NCBI GenBank assembly: GCA_013214945.1
Contig: JABSRT010000019.1
Location: 44,955 to 108,954 of the forward strand
Reading direction: 5' to 3'
Source of the DNA: Gammaproteobacteria bacterium
Lineage (GTDB): Bacteria > Pseudomonadota > Gammaproteobacteria > Enterobacterales > Psychrobiaceae
Length of the DNA: 64,000 bases
Every line of letters starts with the position of its first letter. The first letter of the stretch is position 1. Below, in pieces: positions 20,744 through 31,117 of the stretch. The notes beneath the pieces were generated by a model that saw only the letters and a program-made list of their open reading frames with translations, searched no databases and was not told the DNA's origin. The translations under genes were made by a program, and so were the position numbers.

Positions 20744-21291
20744 ATGTCCCTGCTCGCCGCCAACTTAAATGCTCGACATGGTTTTATACCCGTATTAAAA
20801 CTGACCATTGTCATGAAAAATAATGCGCCTTTTGTTGCCACAGTCGACGATCTAACAGATAAGACGCTGGTGTTACCTAAAGGGTTCGCCGCCCATAGTT
20901 ATATAAAATCGCTCGACCAAAATTTTAACATCATTACCACTGATACGGTGTTTGAAGCCTTAACGTTAGTCTCGCAAGGCAAAGCTGATGCGTTCATAGG
21001 TCACTTTGCCGTTGTGATCTATCAGTTAGAACGCTACTTTTCACAATTGAGCATTGTCGGCTTGGTTGAACAGGAATATTCACACCGCCTTATCCTGCAT
21101 AAGTCAAACCGAGTTGATCAAAGTTCAGATGAGCGGCGCTCATTTAATGTATTAAAATATATTGACGGTATTTTGGCGGCAGTGATCTTGGTTTAAATAT
21201 TATCTATAACATTGTGACCAATCGACTCAACGGCAAGATTGAATGCCACAGTACTGTCGGCATCGGCACCGGCACCGAATTTGTGATCTAA
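20744..21291 (+). pseudogene. Remnant of a sensor histidine kinase (SBP_bac_3 input + kinase end)
   Basis: The first part, 20744-21196, can encode about 150 residues that match part of a periplasmic solute-binding-type sensor domain (KTLVLPKGFAAHSYIKSL, then SQGKADAFIGHFAVVIYQLE). From 21184 to 21291 a different frame encodes the end of a histidine-kinase ATPase domain (DLGLNIIYNIVTNRLNGKIE, then GIGTGTEFVI and stop). Membrane segments, the His-box and most of the ATPase domain between them are missing. It reads as one sensor kinase gene collapsed by an internal deletion plus frameshift. The upstream signal peptide is also not recognisable. Confidence 0.75.
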
Positions 21292-21595
21292 TTCAAGCCG
21301 ATATAAAGTCTCAATAATTAGCTTGATAAACTAAATGAATTTACCTTTATGCCACGGCCGCCACAGTCATCGTGGTGCGTTGTTAATCCAAAATACGTGG
21401 CGTGATCTAAGCTGTAAAATACAATCAACACATTAGGTTGGTTAAACAGATAATTTTATTGAAGTTACAGTTATATGGATCAATAATAAATTATTATCAC
21501 TGACTCTAAAAACAACGTAGAATATTAGTTCCTTGTTATTTTTTTATTACAATCGCCACTTACTATTCTGGGCTATTTTATACTAAGGCCAAACT
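21292..21595 (+). other. Intergenic region upstream of the outer-membrane protein gene
   Basis: 304 bases with no gene. The last 150 bases are very A+T-rich and probably carry the promoter for the downstream operon, but I see no clear -35/-10 pair, operator or hairpin. Confidence 0.4.
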
Positions 21596-22816
21596 ATGCT
21601 ACGCCAATTTTTCAAATTATTACCTCTATGGGCCTTAATTGTGCCAGCCGTTAAATATACTTTTACAATCGCCACCTTAATATTAGCTTTCACTTTTACA
21701 ACGCAGGCACAACAACAGTCCTCCTTACAATTTAGTGGCTTTGGCCGTTTAATCGCTGGTGTATCACAATACGATAATACTTATGTTCAAGAATATAATA
21801 GTAACGCGACGATAAAAAACAACAGCTTAATTGCACTGCAAGCCGATTGGCAAATTGCTCCCAATTTAGCGTTAACATCACAAATTGTCGGTTACCTTAA
21901 CGACAACAAAGAGTCTGGACTCGAGTGGCTTTATCTAAATTATCAAGCCAGCGCCACCACCCGAATTAAACTAGGCCAATTACGGACGCCTTTTTTTAAC
22001 TACAGTGATGTATTAGATGTTGGATATGCCTACCCTTGGATTGTGCCTCCATCAGAAGTTTATGCTTCTTACTTTTTCAGCCATTACGATGGCATCAATG
22101 TCATTCGAAGTTTCGATTATGACTATGCCAGCACTGTCCTTGAAGCCTATGCTGGCACATTTAATGGTCCAATCGTTCAAGACAACCGGATCAGCGATGT
22201 CGAATTAGATTATCTTGCTGGTTTTTCGGTTCAAACAACATTCGATAATTTAACCATGCGCGCGGCGATTAATATCGGCAAACTAAACCATTCTCAACCG
22301 AGGTTTCAGCCGTCTTTTAACGAGTTACGGCAGTATTTTGAGCCAGTTCAACTGGGATCGTTAATTGATGATGTTGAATTAAAAGGATCCTATACCTTTA
22401 GCCAACTGGGCTTTAGTTATGATCGGTTAGATTATTTTATCAAAGGTGAATGGACCCACTACAAACACGACTTAGTCTTAATCCCGACCTCGACTAGCTA
22501 TTATCTTACGTTGGGTTATCAGTTAAATGATTTTTTATTCCACATCACCCAAGCTAATCTAAAAGACAGCCTTAAGTTGATGACAAATACAATATCTACG
22601 GCACCACAGTACGCTATGGTACGCGCGATTTATCAGGAATTAATCGATTTACGTGTTTCGGGCCAGCGCCACAGTGTCACCGTAGGAACTCGCTGGGATT
22701 TCGCCGCCAACATGGCTTTAAAAGCCGATGTAAGCCGCATTAGTTATCGAACTGAAACTCCAGTCCCGGCAACGAACGATACCGTATTGATGGTCGGTTT
22801 TGAGTGGGTATTTTAA
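21596..22816 (+). CDS. Porin-like outer-membrane beta-barrel protein
   Basis: 406 residues with a long N-terminal signal sequence (a second hydrophobic stretch at about 23-38 ends in TTQAQ), then an all-beta pattern of alternating residues and a C-terminal Phe (FEWVF), the outer-membrane assembly signal. The motif GFGRLIAGVSQYD opens the barrel. I cannot assign a substrate. The stop codon overlaps the start of a PstS-like protein, and similar porin/PstS-like pairs occur beside GGDEF-EAL genes in related bacteria, so a phosphate- or anion-sensing role is a guess from context. Confidence 0.82.
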   Translation: MLRQFFKLLPLWALIVPAVKYTFTIATLILAFTFTTQAQQQSSLQFSGFGRLIAGVSQYDNTYVQEYNSNATIKNNSLIALQADWQIAPNLALTSQIVGYLNDNKESGLEWLYLNYQASATTRIKLGQLRTPFFNYSDVLDVGYAYPWIVPPSEVYASYFFSHYDGINVIRSFDYDYASTVLEAYAGTFNGPIVQDNRISDVELDYLAGFSVQTTFDNLTMRAAINIGKLNHSQPRFQPSFNELRQYFEPVQLGSLIDDVELKGSYTFSQLGFSYDRLDYFIKGEWTHYKHDLVLIPTSTSYYLTLGYQLNDFLFHITQANLKDSLKLMTNTISTAPQYAMVRAIYQELIDLRVSGQRHSVTVGTRWDFAANMALKADVSRISYRTETPVPATNDTVLMVGFEWVF

Positions 22817-23250
22817 TGTTCAATAAACGAATTCTTCTGCTTACGCTGTTAATGATTGGCTGGCCCTCAATAGTCACATCTAACGACAACATAAATGTCG
22901 ATATTATTGTAGTTACGAGTATCGAGTCTCCTAATTTCAGTTTGCAGCAAATAAAAAAGATTTATCTCGGCATGAATGCCTCAGGCATGCAAAATAAACA
23001 TGCAGTGACTCTGCCTCATGGCAACAAAACGAGACAACTATTTCACATAAAAGTGCTTGGTTTGTCCGAAGCAAGGGTACGATCATTTTGGGCACAGATG
23101 CAATTTTCAGGTCGAGGAAAAGCGCCGGTAGTACTTGCTACATCAAAGCTGACGATGGATTACCTCATTAATAATCCATATAGCATTGGTTATTTCGCGG
23201 CAAACACGGTGCTACCCCCTACCCTTAAAGTTATTTATCCTCGACATTAA
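22816..23250 (+). CDS. Short PstS-like periplasmic substrate-binding protein
   Basis: 144 residues from the ATG that overlaps the previous stop codon (TAATG); a GTG 12 bases upstream is a less likely start. It has a signal peptide (RILLLTLLMIGWPSIVTS), then a domain resembling one lobe of phosphate-binding PstS proteins (LQQIKKIYLG, FWAQMQFSGRGKAP, NNPYSIGYF). Such single-domain PstS-like proteins are common beside signalling proteins in this group. Its end overlaps by 20 bases the end of the convergent GGDEF-EAL gene. Confidence 0.82.
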   Translation: MFNKRILLLTLLMIGWPSIVTSNDNINVDIIVVTSIESPNFSLQQIKKIYLGMNASGMQNKHAVTLPHGNKTRQLFHIKVLGLSEARVRSFWAQMQFSGRGKAPVVLATSKLTMDYLINNPYSIGYFAANTVLPPTLKVIYPRH

Positions 23251-25333
23251 CAAGTGCATCAAATTGATGTTTTTGATGAATGTTATCAATTGTCTCCAGT
23301 ACTTTATCAAAAGGTACTGGCGGCGAAAAATAATATCCCTGTATTTGGTCACATCCAAGATCGGATAAGTATTGATATTGCTCGATAGTTTCGACCCCTT
23401 CTGCACAGATTTTTAATTTTAGGTTTTTCGCTAAGTTAATAATGGCATCGACGATCAGCCGCTCTCGCTCCGACTCAAACATTTTACGGACAAATTGCTG
23501 ATCAATTTTTAGGATATCTGCCTTTATTTGGGTTAAATAACTTAACGAGGAATATCCGGTCCCAAAATCGTCCAGGGCAATATTACAATTTAGCTTCTCT
23601 ATCTCTTCAAAAAAGGCATGCGCTGTTTCGAAGTTTTCAATATAAGATGATTCCGTCACCTCAAATTCAACCTGATTTGAGATTGATTGGTGCTGTTTCA
23701 AAAGATTACGGATAAAGTCAATAAAGCCTTTCTTGGTTATATCATGGGCTGAAATATTAAACGAACAAACTAAGTTTAAGCCGCCTTGTTGATTAATAAT
23801 TTCAGTTTGAGCAAAACCGCGCGTAAGTACCCAACAGGTAATATCATGAACCTTGCCGCAGTGCTCAGCAATAGGAATAAATTCAGCAGGAGAAATGAAA
23901 CCATCAAATCGGCTATTCCACCGAATCAGCGCTTCCAGTCCGACCACACCACGGTACGGACAAACCTTGGGCTGATAGTAAAGTTCAAATTCATCCCCGG
24001 CTAGCGCGCTCTCAAGCTCATTAACAATGTTAAGCCGCCGATGCTGATTACTTTGCATTTCGTCTTCGTAAATAGCATAACAACCACGCCCCGAATTTTT
24101 AGCACGATACATGGCTAAATCGGCATTACTAATCAGTGAGGTAAGATCGATCTTATCGCCATCACTAAACGCAATGCCAATACTCAAGCCTGAACCTACT
24201 TGCCATTTTTCAATGGAAAATGCCGCCTTAAACTCTTTTAAAATACGCTCAGCAACAGTAATTGCCTGAATTTCATTAACTAAACCGGTTGTAACTATGA
24301 CAAATTCATCACCACCAAGTCGGGCTAAAATATCACAATCACGCAGCTGCTCTTGCAGTCTTATTGCCACTGCATGTAACAATAAGTCCCCGACTTGATG
24401 GCCTAACGTGTCATTAACCATTTTAAAATCATCAAGGTCAATAAACATCACTGCTAGCTCAGTTTTGTCACGCCGTAAACGACTAAGCTCTTGCTTGAGC
24501 AATTCCTGAAATAACTTGCGGTTTGGTAATTTAGTTAGCTGATCATAATTAGCAAGATATTCTAATGATTTTTGCTGTTTCTCTAAGGCAAGGTTGTGTG
24601 CAACCGTGAGTTTATTTTGCTGATCGATGGTACTTAACATTTCGTTAAAATTAGCACCCAGTTGCGCTATTTCATCAGAGCCTCGGTGGCCAAACCGCAG
24701 GCTGTAGTCTGACGTGTTTCGTACCCTATCGACAATTTGACTTAAGCTAAGCAGCGGCCTGATTAAATCAGATTGCAACCAATGAACCAATATAAATGTA
24801 AGCACTAAAACTATGATTACTAAGGGGATTAACTGATTGTAAAATTGTTGTTCGCTGGCGCTTAATTGTTCGGTAAAGTCGAGTACCACCACCAGATAGC
24901 CTAATTCGAACTTATCATCACCAATAAGCGTAATAGTTGTCGTTTCATTGTCATGTTGAACAATACCCGGGTTAAGCTCGGCCTTAGTCCGGGTTTTCGG
25001 TAACTTAACTAGGCCAGTGAAAGCCTGCGGATTGATAAATTGTGCAACAAGGTTAAATTTGTGATCATACACCTGAGTTGACTTGATATGACTATAACGT
25101 TCGAATTTAAGGATAGCACTGGTAATAGCTAACTCATCGGGATTTTCTAACGCGAGATACTGTAACAAATCTTCTGCGGTATTTTGGCTCAATGCCGTCA
25201 AATCGGCGGTTGAGTTTAATTTAACCAATCGAGCATGTTCGGTCATGGTCAGAGCCACGATCGCAATAGCACAAGCGCCTATTGCACAAAACGTCAGTGC
25301 AAACAGCTTATTTTTAAAGCTCAATTTTACCAT
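23231..25333 (-). CDS. Membrane GGDEF-EAL cyclic-di-GMP protein with HAMP domain
   Basis: 700-residue inner-membrane signalling protein. Membrane segments at about 9-31 and 167-186 flank a periplasmic sensor region. A HAMP domain (about 187-240), a GGDEF domain (about 265-430) and an EAL domain (about 440-690) follow. The cyclase motif GGDEF is intact at 340-344, with an inhibitory I-site RDCD at 331-334. The phosphodiesterase motif EAL is intact at 467-469 and DDFGTGYSS is present, so both activities are possible. It is convergent with the porin/PstS-like pair and overlaps it; those proteins may supply its periplasmic signal. Confidence 0.94.
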   Translation of the reverse strand: MVKLSFKNKLFALTFCAIGACAIAIVALTMTEHARLVKLNSTADLTALSQNTAEDLLQYLALENPDELAITSAILKFERYSHIKSTQVYDHKFNLVAQFINPQAFTGLVKLPKTRTKAELNPGIVQHDNETTTITLIGDDKFELGYLVVVLDFTEQLSASEQQFYNQLIPLVIIVLVLTFILVHWLQSDLIRPLLSLSQIVDRVRNTSDYSLRFGHRGSDEIAQLGANFNEMLSTIDQQNKLTVAHNLALEKQQKSLEYLANYDQLTKLPNRKLFQELLKQELSRLRRDKTELAVMFIDLDDFKMVNDTLGHQVGDLLLHAVAIRLQEQLRDCDILARLGGDEFVIVTTGLVNEIQAITVAERILKEFKAAFSIEKWQVGSGLSIGIAFSDGDKIDLTSLISNADLAMYRAKNSGRGCYAIYEDEMQSNQHRRLNIVNELESALAGDEFELYYQPKVCPYRGVVGLEALIRWNSRFDGFISPAEFIPIAEHCGKVHDITCWVLTRGFAQTEIINQQGGLNLVCSFNISAHDITKKGFIDFIRNLLKQHQSISNQVEFEVTESSYIENFETAHAFFEEIEKLNCNIALDDFGTGYSSLSYLTQIKADILKIDQQFVRKMFESERERLIVDAIINLAKNLKLKICAEGVETIEQYQYLSDLGCDQIQGYYFSPPVPFDKVLETIDNIHQKHQFDALVNVEDK

Positions 25334-25534
25334 TTATTCTATATTCCTAACCAATTTACTACTATAAAAACTTTTACTACAACTTTTCTACCCAACTACA
25401 TTGAGTATTGATTAATTTTTCTCGATATACACCTAATCATTCTCTGCACTTGCTGTAACGACCACCACTTAGCGCTCAATATTTGGCCAAATAAACAGTC
25501 ATTAACTGATCAACATCGCTGCTGGTTAATTATA

Positions 25535-25804
25535 TTAAAACTCACTTTGCAATTGTAACCAACAGTTTTGTACTAATAACCGATCTGGTTGGGCTAATTC
25601 ATTACTCAAATAAGCCTTATTTAAACTTTGCTCCATCTGGCCCAAAAACTGTTCAAAGCTCTGTTTTTGTTGTAAACAACCTTGCAATATTAAGTCAAGG
25701 TGGCCTTGTAAATAACCACTAGCAAACATTTGGTCATCGCTGCCTTGTTCGACAATCAACGAAATAAAATCATTAATGGTTATTTCAACTTGTTCTAACT
25801 GCAT
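25535..25804 (-). CDS. yfcL: YfcL family protein
   Basis: 89-residue small cytoplasmic protein with the family hallmark SDDQMFASGYLQGHL near residues 21-36, close in length to E. coli YfcL (92). Function unknown. Its ATG overlaps the stop codon of the NAD-kinase-like gene, so it is the last gene of a minus-strand run with epmC, the MFS gene and aroC, the same neighbourhood yfcL has in enteric genomes. Confidence 0.88.
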   Translation of the reverse strand: MQLEQVEITINDFISLIVEQGSDDQMFASGYLQGHLDLILQGCLQQKQSFEQFLGQMEQSLNKAYLSNELAQPDRLLVQNCWLQLQSEF

Positions 25805-26952
25805 TAAACTACCCTCTCTGGATTTTGTATTTGATACATCACGTAATCGTTGTAGCCAGTGGTTACCTTTATATAACCAGCTAGCGCGTTATCTAATTCA
25901 CTATCGCCGGTGTCCACAATCAATGGCCGGTTATTAAGTGCCTCTAGTTTGGTTTTTGTCGCGATGATAATAATGTTCTCGCGGCCAATAGCGCGAATAA
26001 CCTGGGGGCTAAGCTGCTGGTTCCCACGACCAAAAATATGGCCCTGACCACCAATTAAGGTAATCACTAATTTAACTTGTGAGAAATTCGAAATTTTCGC
26101 CAGCAATTGTGCCTCGGTGACATCACTAGCAACCAACTGTTGATCATGGACTAAATCAACGCCAAGCAAGGTGTTTTCTAACCCTAACTCAGCCATCAAA
26201 AATTCAGTAGTTGAACCAGAGCCAATCACAAAGAGTTGCTCATCCATTTGATTAATGACATCAGCAGCAATATCAGCCAACACTAATTCGTCTGACTCTT
26301 TACCACCCATTTTAACGGCTTGCATATATCTTAATTCAGCAGGAACTTGCATTTCGCCGTAGCGACGCGCCTTGACTTGGCCCTGACGGAATAAGTTTTC
26401 GTCAATGTCCATCACATCAGCGTCCATTAAGGTCACTAATTGGTTGGTTATCAACAATTCAAGAACTTTACCTGCCGCTACCGGTGTCACCGCATAAACA
26501 CTGGAATGAATTTTTACCCCAGCCGGAATGCCCAGCACCGGAAAATCGTCACCAACCGCACAATAAATGTTGCGCGCAGTGCCATCACCGCCAACAAAAA
26601 CCAGTAAATCAACACCCTGCTCTTTTATCGCCAGCGCAGCATTAATGGTGTCTTGCTCACTGGTATTAAGTAGATCAGCGGTGACATTTTCACTGCCATC
26701 ACCTGTCACCACTTGGTGCTTAAACCCTAATGATTGGCATAAACTTTGGCCCATTAAGCTAGGTGCTGTAATCACTAACAGATTATCACTGTACGGCTGT
26801 AAAATACTCAGCGCTTGAATTGCTCTTTCATTTGCTTTAGCACTGGCGCCACGTTCAAGCGCAAGCTCAGCAACATTGTCGCTGCCCTTTAGCGCAACAG
26901 AACCACCCAAACCAGCAACAGGATTAATAATCAGTCCAATGGTTAAACTCAT
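25804..26952 (-). CDS. ATP-NAD kinase-like protein (COG3199)
   Basis: 382 residues. The N terminus has LIINPVAGLGGSVALKGSD and the nucleotide-binding motif FVGGDGTARNIY lies at about 117-128. These are typical of the ATP-NAD/AcoX kinase family, a relative of NAD kinases whose physiological substrate is not established. No signal peptide or membrane segment. The start overlaps epmC by four bases, and the end overlaps yfcL by one. Confidence 0.9.
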   Translation of the reverse strand: MSLTIGLIINPVAGLGGSVALKGSDNVAELALERGASAKANERAIQALSILQPYSDNLLVITAPSLMGQSLCQSLGFKHQVVTGDGSENVTADLLNTSEQDTINAALAIKEQGVDLLVFVGGDGTARNIYCAVGDDFPVLGIPAGVKIHSSVYAVTPVAAGKVLELLITNQLVTLMDADVMDIDENLFRQGQVKARRYGEMQVPAELRYMQAVKMGGKESDELVLADIAADVINQMDEQLFVIGSGSTTEFLMAELGLENTLLGVDLVHDQQLVASDVTEAQLLAKISNFSQVKLVITLIGGQGHIFGRGNQQLSPQVIRAIGRENIIIIATKTKLEALNNRPLIVDTGDSELDNALAGYIKVTTGYNDYVMYQIQNPERVV

Positions 26953-27506
26953 AAACTCTCCAAAAACTCAGGCTTGCTCGGCAGATAATCAAAACTGCTC
27001 GCAGTCTGCGGACCAGTATGGTAAAAATCGGCCAAGCACTTTAGCAACATTGTTGTCCGTTGATTAAATCCTTGCGTAACTAACTCAAGGACTTTGTAAT
27101 GAACAAGCTGCTGAAACTGTACTCGGTCACTTTGCCAGCCATCGAGATTATCGCTGCTGACATTAAATTTAAAACCACAGGCTGTTGCCAGCGCCCACTC
27201 AATCGCCTGCGGTTTTATTTCTACTTGTTCAAATTTCAGCTGAGTGGCTTGGTCGCGCCCGTCGGGACAATACCAATAGCCGAAATCTTCCAGTAAGCGC
27301 CGGGCGTCGCCGGCTACCAGCCAGTGTGAAATTTCATGCAATGCGCTGGCAAAATAGCCGTGTGCAAACACAATTTGATGGTGTTGCCGCTTGGCATCAG
27401 CGGGTAAATAAATTGGTTCATCATCACCTTTAACTAACTCGGTGTTGTGTGAGTCTAAAAAAGCACGGTTAAAAATAGCGATTAAATCTTGGTAACGATG
27501 TTGCAT
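26949..27506 (-). CDS. epmC: Elongation factor P hydroxylase
   Basis: Hydroxylates the beta-lysyl-lysine modification of elongation factor P after EpmA/EpmB action; the E. coli homologue is YfcM. The 185-residue product carries the metal-binding motif SALHEISHWLVAG at about 54-66 (HExxH-like) and the family pattern EDFGYWYCPDGRD, with VEIKPQAIEW further on. It overlaps the kinase-like gene downstream by four bases and starts next to the MFS gene end. Confidence 0.93.
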   Translation of the reverse strand: MQHRYQDLIAIFNRAFLDSHNTELVKGDDEPIYLPADAKRQHHQIVFAHGYFASALHEISHWLVAGDARRLLEDFGYWYCPDGRDQATQLKFEQVEIKPQAIEWALATACGFKFNVSSDNLDGWQSDRVQFQQLVHYKVLELVTQGFNQRTTMLLKCLADFYHTGPQTASSFDYLPSKPEFLESL

Positions 27507-28700
27507 CTAGGTATTTCCGTCAGGCGCAGTAACTGAGGTCTTTATTGCGGGCAATTGTATCAGGCAAACGGCTAAAAATGCCAGCCCCGCCGCCGCCGAA
27601 GCAAACAACCACGTTTGGGTCGATCCCATGCCTTGTTGCCATAAGTATCCGGCGCCCAATGCACCAATGGTGCCACCAATGCCAAATGCAACAGACGCAT
27701 ACAATGCTTGACCGCGACCACGATATTTACCTTTAAACCACTGATGAACAAACACCATCGAAGCAGCATGGGCCGAACCAAAACTAGCGGCATGTAATAA
27801 CTGAGTCACACTAAGCCACCAAATATTGTCGATAACCCATGGCATCAATGCCCAACGCAATACCGTAAGCAACATACTTAATAACAACAATTGCTTGGCG
27901 CCAAACCAGCGAATTAACGTGGCACAACAGCCAAAAATAACGATTTCAGCGGCAACACCAAGTGCAATTTGTAAACCAGCAGTGGTTTCGCTAAAACCAT
28001 GGTCATTAAGATACAGCACAAAAAAGTTGTAATAAGGGCCATGACTAATTTGCAGCAACAGATTTGCGGCAAAAAATAACAAAATATTAGGTTGCTTTAG
28101 GAGCTGCCAAATTGAAATCTCTTGGCTTAGAGGTTCAGGCGGCTCACAATGGGTAATCGAAAAACAAGTCAGCACTAACATGGCCAATAAACCAACACCC
28201 AGTGGAATAATCCATTGCACGCCAAAGTGATCAAAAATCACGCCAGCTAATGTCACTATGACGATAAAACCAAGGCTGCCCCACATTCTGATTTTACTAT
28301 AATCTTGGCTGTTTTTTCCTAAGCTAGCTAAAGTAATCACTTCGAGTTGCGGTAATATAGCGCTCCAAAACGAGGCATATAGCCCAAGAATTAGTGCCAA
28401 CCACCAATATCCGCCTTGATAAAAGAAGCCTAAAAATAGCACCAACGAGCACAATGATCCGAGCCGCACAACCTGAATCCGTTCGCCAGAGCGATCAGCT
28501 AATATCGCCCACAACGTTGGCATGACAATACGTGTCGCCATAAACACCGCGAGCAATTCACCAATTTGGGCTGAATTAAAACCTTGCTTACTAAGAAATA
28601 AGCCCCAATAGGGAACTATCAGACCTAATAACGCAAAGAAGAAAAAATAACACCCAGCAAGCGCCGAACGCTGGCTAGGTGCAGGCAAGCTAACTGCCAC
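27507..28700 (-). CDS. MFS transporter (HcaT-like, MFS_1_like family)
   Basis: 397-residue integral membrane protein with about twelve hydrophobic helices. Its N terminus (GCYFFFFALLGLIVPYWGLF) and the ADRSGERIQ loop after helix 2 fit the major facilitator group that includes 3-phenylpropionate (HcaT) and nucleoside-type symporters. The substrate cannot be told from the sequence. It starts four bases after the aroC stop codon and ends one base before epmC, so it is in the same operon. Confidence 0.88.
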   Translation of the reverse strand: MAVSLPAPSQRSALAGCYFFFFALLGLIVPYWGLFLSKQGFNSAQIGELLAVFMATRIVMPTLWAILADRSGERIQVVRLGSLCSLVLFLGFFYQGGYWWLALILGLYASFWSAILPQLEVITLASLGKNSQDYSKIRMWGSLGFIVIVTLAGVIFDHFGVQWIIPLGVGLLAMLVLTCFSITHCEPPEPLSQEISIWQLLKQPNILLFFAANLLLQISHGPYYNFFVLYLNDHGFSETTAGLQIALGVAAEIVIFGCCATLIRWFGAKQLLLLSMLLTVLRWALMPWVIDNIWWLSVTQLLHAASFGSAHAASMVFVHQWFKGKYRGRGQALYASVAFGIGGTIGALGAGYLWQQGMGSTQTWLFASAAAGLAFLAVCLIQLPAIKTSVTAPDGNT

Positions 28701-28704
28701 GAAC

Positions 28705-29805
28705 TTAGCGTGGTGCCATGCTGTACGCAGGAGTCGTTAAGGTAACATCATAATTTTGAGCCCGGTGACGCAATAAATGATCCATCAACGTAATAGCCAT
28801 CATCGCTTCGGCAATTGGTACCGCTCGCAGACCAACACAGGGATCGTGACGTCCTTTAGTGACTAATTCAATTTCGGTACCATGTTTATCAACACTCGGA
28901 CCGGGTTTAGTGATGCTCGACGTTGGTTTCATCGCAATATGAGCGACAATCGGCTGACCAGAAGATATGCCACCAAGTACGCCACCAGCATGGTTCGATA
29001 AAAAGCCCTCTTTAGTCATCAAATCACGATGTTCTGAGCCTTTTTGACTGACCACAGCAAAACCATCACCGATTTCAACCCCTTTAACCGCATTAATGCT
29101 CATCAAACTATGGGCTAATTCAGCATCAAGTCGGTCAAAAATAGGCTCGCCTAAACCAACTGGCACGTTATGCGCTTCAACAGTAACCTTAGCGCCAATC
29201 GAATCGCCCTCTTTTTTAAGGTTGCGGATCAATTGCTCCATCGCTTCAAGCTTGTCACTGTCTGGGCAAAAGAATGGATTGGTTTCAATTAAATCGAAAT
29301 CTACTTTTTCAATCTTAATATCGCCGATTTGTGATAAGTAACCACGAATTTCAATGCCAAACTGCTGCTTTAAATATTTTTTTGCTACCGCGCCAGCGGC
29401 AACACGCATCGCGGTTTCACGCGCCGAAGAACGACCGCCGCCACGGTAATCGCGGATGCCATATTTTTGTTGGTAAGTATAGTCGGCATGACCCGGACGA
29501 AATTGGTCTTTAATGTTGCCATAGTCTTTAGAACGCTGGTCAGCATTTTCAATTAACAGCCCAATTGGCGTACCGGTAGTTTTACCTTCAAATACACCTG
29601 ACAAAATTTTAACTTTGTCGTCTTCTCGTCGTGCCGTAGTAAACTTTGAGGTGCCAGGCTTGCGTCGGTCTAAATCACCCTGTAGGTCAGACTCACTTAA
29701 CTCTATACCCGGTGGGCACCCATCAATGGTGCAACCCAGTGCGATCCCATGACTTTCACCAAAGGTTGTGATACTAAATAACTTACCAATACTATTACCT
29801 GACAT
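28705..29805 (-). CDS. aroC: Chorismate synthase
   Basis: Last step of the shikimate pathway: 5-enolpyruvylshikimate-3-phosphate to chorismate, needing reduced FMN. The 366-residue product shows the three family signatures: [19 protein letters not shown] (14-32), the central [10 protein letters not shown] pattern (about 121-130), and the C-terminal [18 protein letters not shown]. Length is normal (E. coli 361). Preceded by prmB on the same strand after 55 bases. Confidence 0.98.
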   Translation of the reverse strand: MSGNSIGKLFSITTFGESHGIALGCTIDGCPPGIELSESDLQGDLDRRKPGTSKFTTARREDDKVKILSGVFEGKTTGTPIGLLIENADQRSKDYGNIKDQFRPGHADYTYQQKYGIRDYRGGGRSSARETAMRVAAGAVAKKYLKQQFGIEIRGYLSQIGDIKIEKVDFDLIETNPFFCPDSDKLEAMEQLIRNLKKEGDSIGAKVTVEAHNVPVGLGEPIFDRLDAELAHSLMSINAVKGVEIGDGFAVVSQKGSEHRDLMTKEGFLSNHAGGVLGGISSGQPIVAHIAMKPTSSITKPGPSVDKHGTEIELVTKGRHDPCVGLRAVPIAEAMMAITLMDHLLRHRAQNYDVTLTTPAYSMAPR

Positions 29806-29860
29806 ACCTGTTCCTTATATTCTTACCAACAATTGGGCTAACCCAACTTTTATTGTCGCG

Positions 29861-30859
29861 TTATTTTAATGCTAATAAAGCAGCCTTAAATACATCGCGC
29901 GACTCAATTAACTGTTGTTTTGTTAAAATGAAAACACCGTGGCCACCTTGGGTAAACTCAACCCAATGAAATGGCACTTGTGGAAACTGTGCTTCAACGT
30001 GGATTTGAGAGTTACCCACTTCAACGACTAAAATTCCGCCATCGGTTAAACAATCGGTGGCATCAACCAAAATTCGCTTAACCAAATCCAAGCCATCAAA
30101 ACCTGCGGCAAGTCCTAACTCTGGTTCATGAATGAACTCTTGCGGTAATCCGTCCATGTCTTCTTGATCAACATACGGTGGATTTGACACAATTAAGTCA
30201 TACTTTTCACGTAAAACTTCATTCATTAAATCAGATTCAAGCGGGATAACGCGATCATCAACCCCATGATTAAAGATATTAAACGTGGCCACATCTAAAG
30301 CGTCTGCCGAAATATCAATCGCATCGACTTCTGCTTGCTCAAACTCATGAGCCATAGCAATGGCGATACAGCCACTGCCAGTACATAAATCTAATGCACG
30401 AAACACCGGTTTGCCCGCAAGAAAGGGTTCAAAGCGCTGATTAATAAGCTGTGCAATCGGTGAACGTGGTACTAACACTCGTTCATCAACATAATATTGG
30501 CGGTCTGCAAACCAAGCAACGTTGGTTAAATAGGCCACGGGCAAACGCTCGTTAACTCGGCGAGTAAAAAGCTCGATAACCGCTGCTCGCTCCGATCGCG
30601 TAACACGCGCCGACGTAATATTAACCGGACTGTCGATTGGCAGACAAAGCGCATGCATGGTTAATTGAACGGCCTCATCCCAGGCATTATCACTGCCATG
30701 GCCATAAAAAATCTCGGCCTGATTAAATTGGCTGGTACCCCAGCGTAATAAATCATTAATTGTACGTAACTCATCAACAGCCTCTACAATACTTGCTGGT
30801 TGCAAACTATTGGCTGCTAAACTATTTGCTTCTAAACTCGGGGTTTCCAAAAAATACAT
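29861..30859 (-). CDS. prmB: Ribosomal protein uL3 glutamine methyltransferase
   Basis: S-adenosylmethionine-dependent N5-glutamine methyltransferase acting on ribosomal protein L3. The 332-residue product has the N-terminal helical domain (LLRWGTSQF, YGHGSDNAWDEA) and the Rossmann domain with LDLCTGSGCIAIAMA and the catalytic VSNPPYVDQEDM. Compared with E. coli it has about 20 extra N-terminal residues with an SLEANSLAANSL repeat. An internal start is possible, but no better ATG is visible before VDELRTI. aroC and prmB adjacency is conserved in gammaproteobacteria. Confidence 0.95.
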   Translation of the reverse strand: MYFLETPSLEANSLAANSLQPASIVEAVDELRTINDLLRWGTSQFNQAEIFYGHGSDNAWDEAVQLTMHALCLPIDSPVNITSARVTRSERAAVIELFTRRVNERLPVAYLTNVAWFADRQYYVDERVLVPRSPIAQLINQRFEPFLAGKPVFRALDLCTGSGCIAIAMAHEFEQAEVDAIDISADALDVATFNIFNHGVDDRVIPLESDLMNEVLREKYDLIVSNPPYVDQEDMDGLPQEFIHEPELGLAAGFDGLDLVKRILVDATDCLTDGGILVVEVGNSQIHVEAQFPQVPFHWVEFTQGGHGVFILTKQQLIESRDVFKAALLALK

Positions 30860-31117
30860 CTCCTACTAAATCGACCCAGCATTGTAACCTAAGCTTTAGC
30901 TTTGTGAAATGAGTTAAAACCATTTAAAATGACTAACCTGAGTACCGGATAAGCGAATTTGCCCAATAACGCTCTTTTAACAGAACTCAGGTTAACTAAC
31001 TTAATGAGCTCAACGAACTAAGTGCTTGGATATTTTCCCAACATAGCCGATATACTTGTAGCCATAAACGCCTTTGATTAGCCTATATCTACCAACAGCA
31101 GGAACTCTGATACAACG

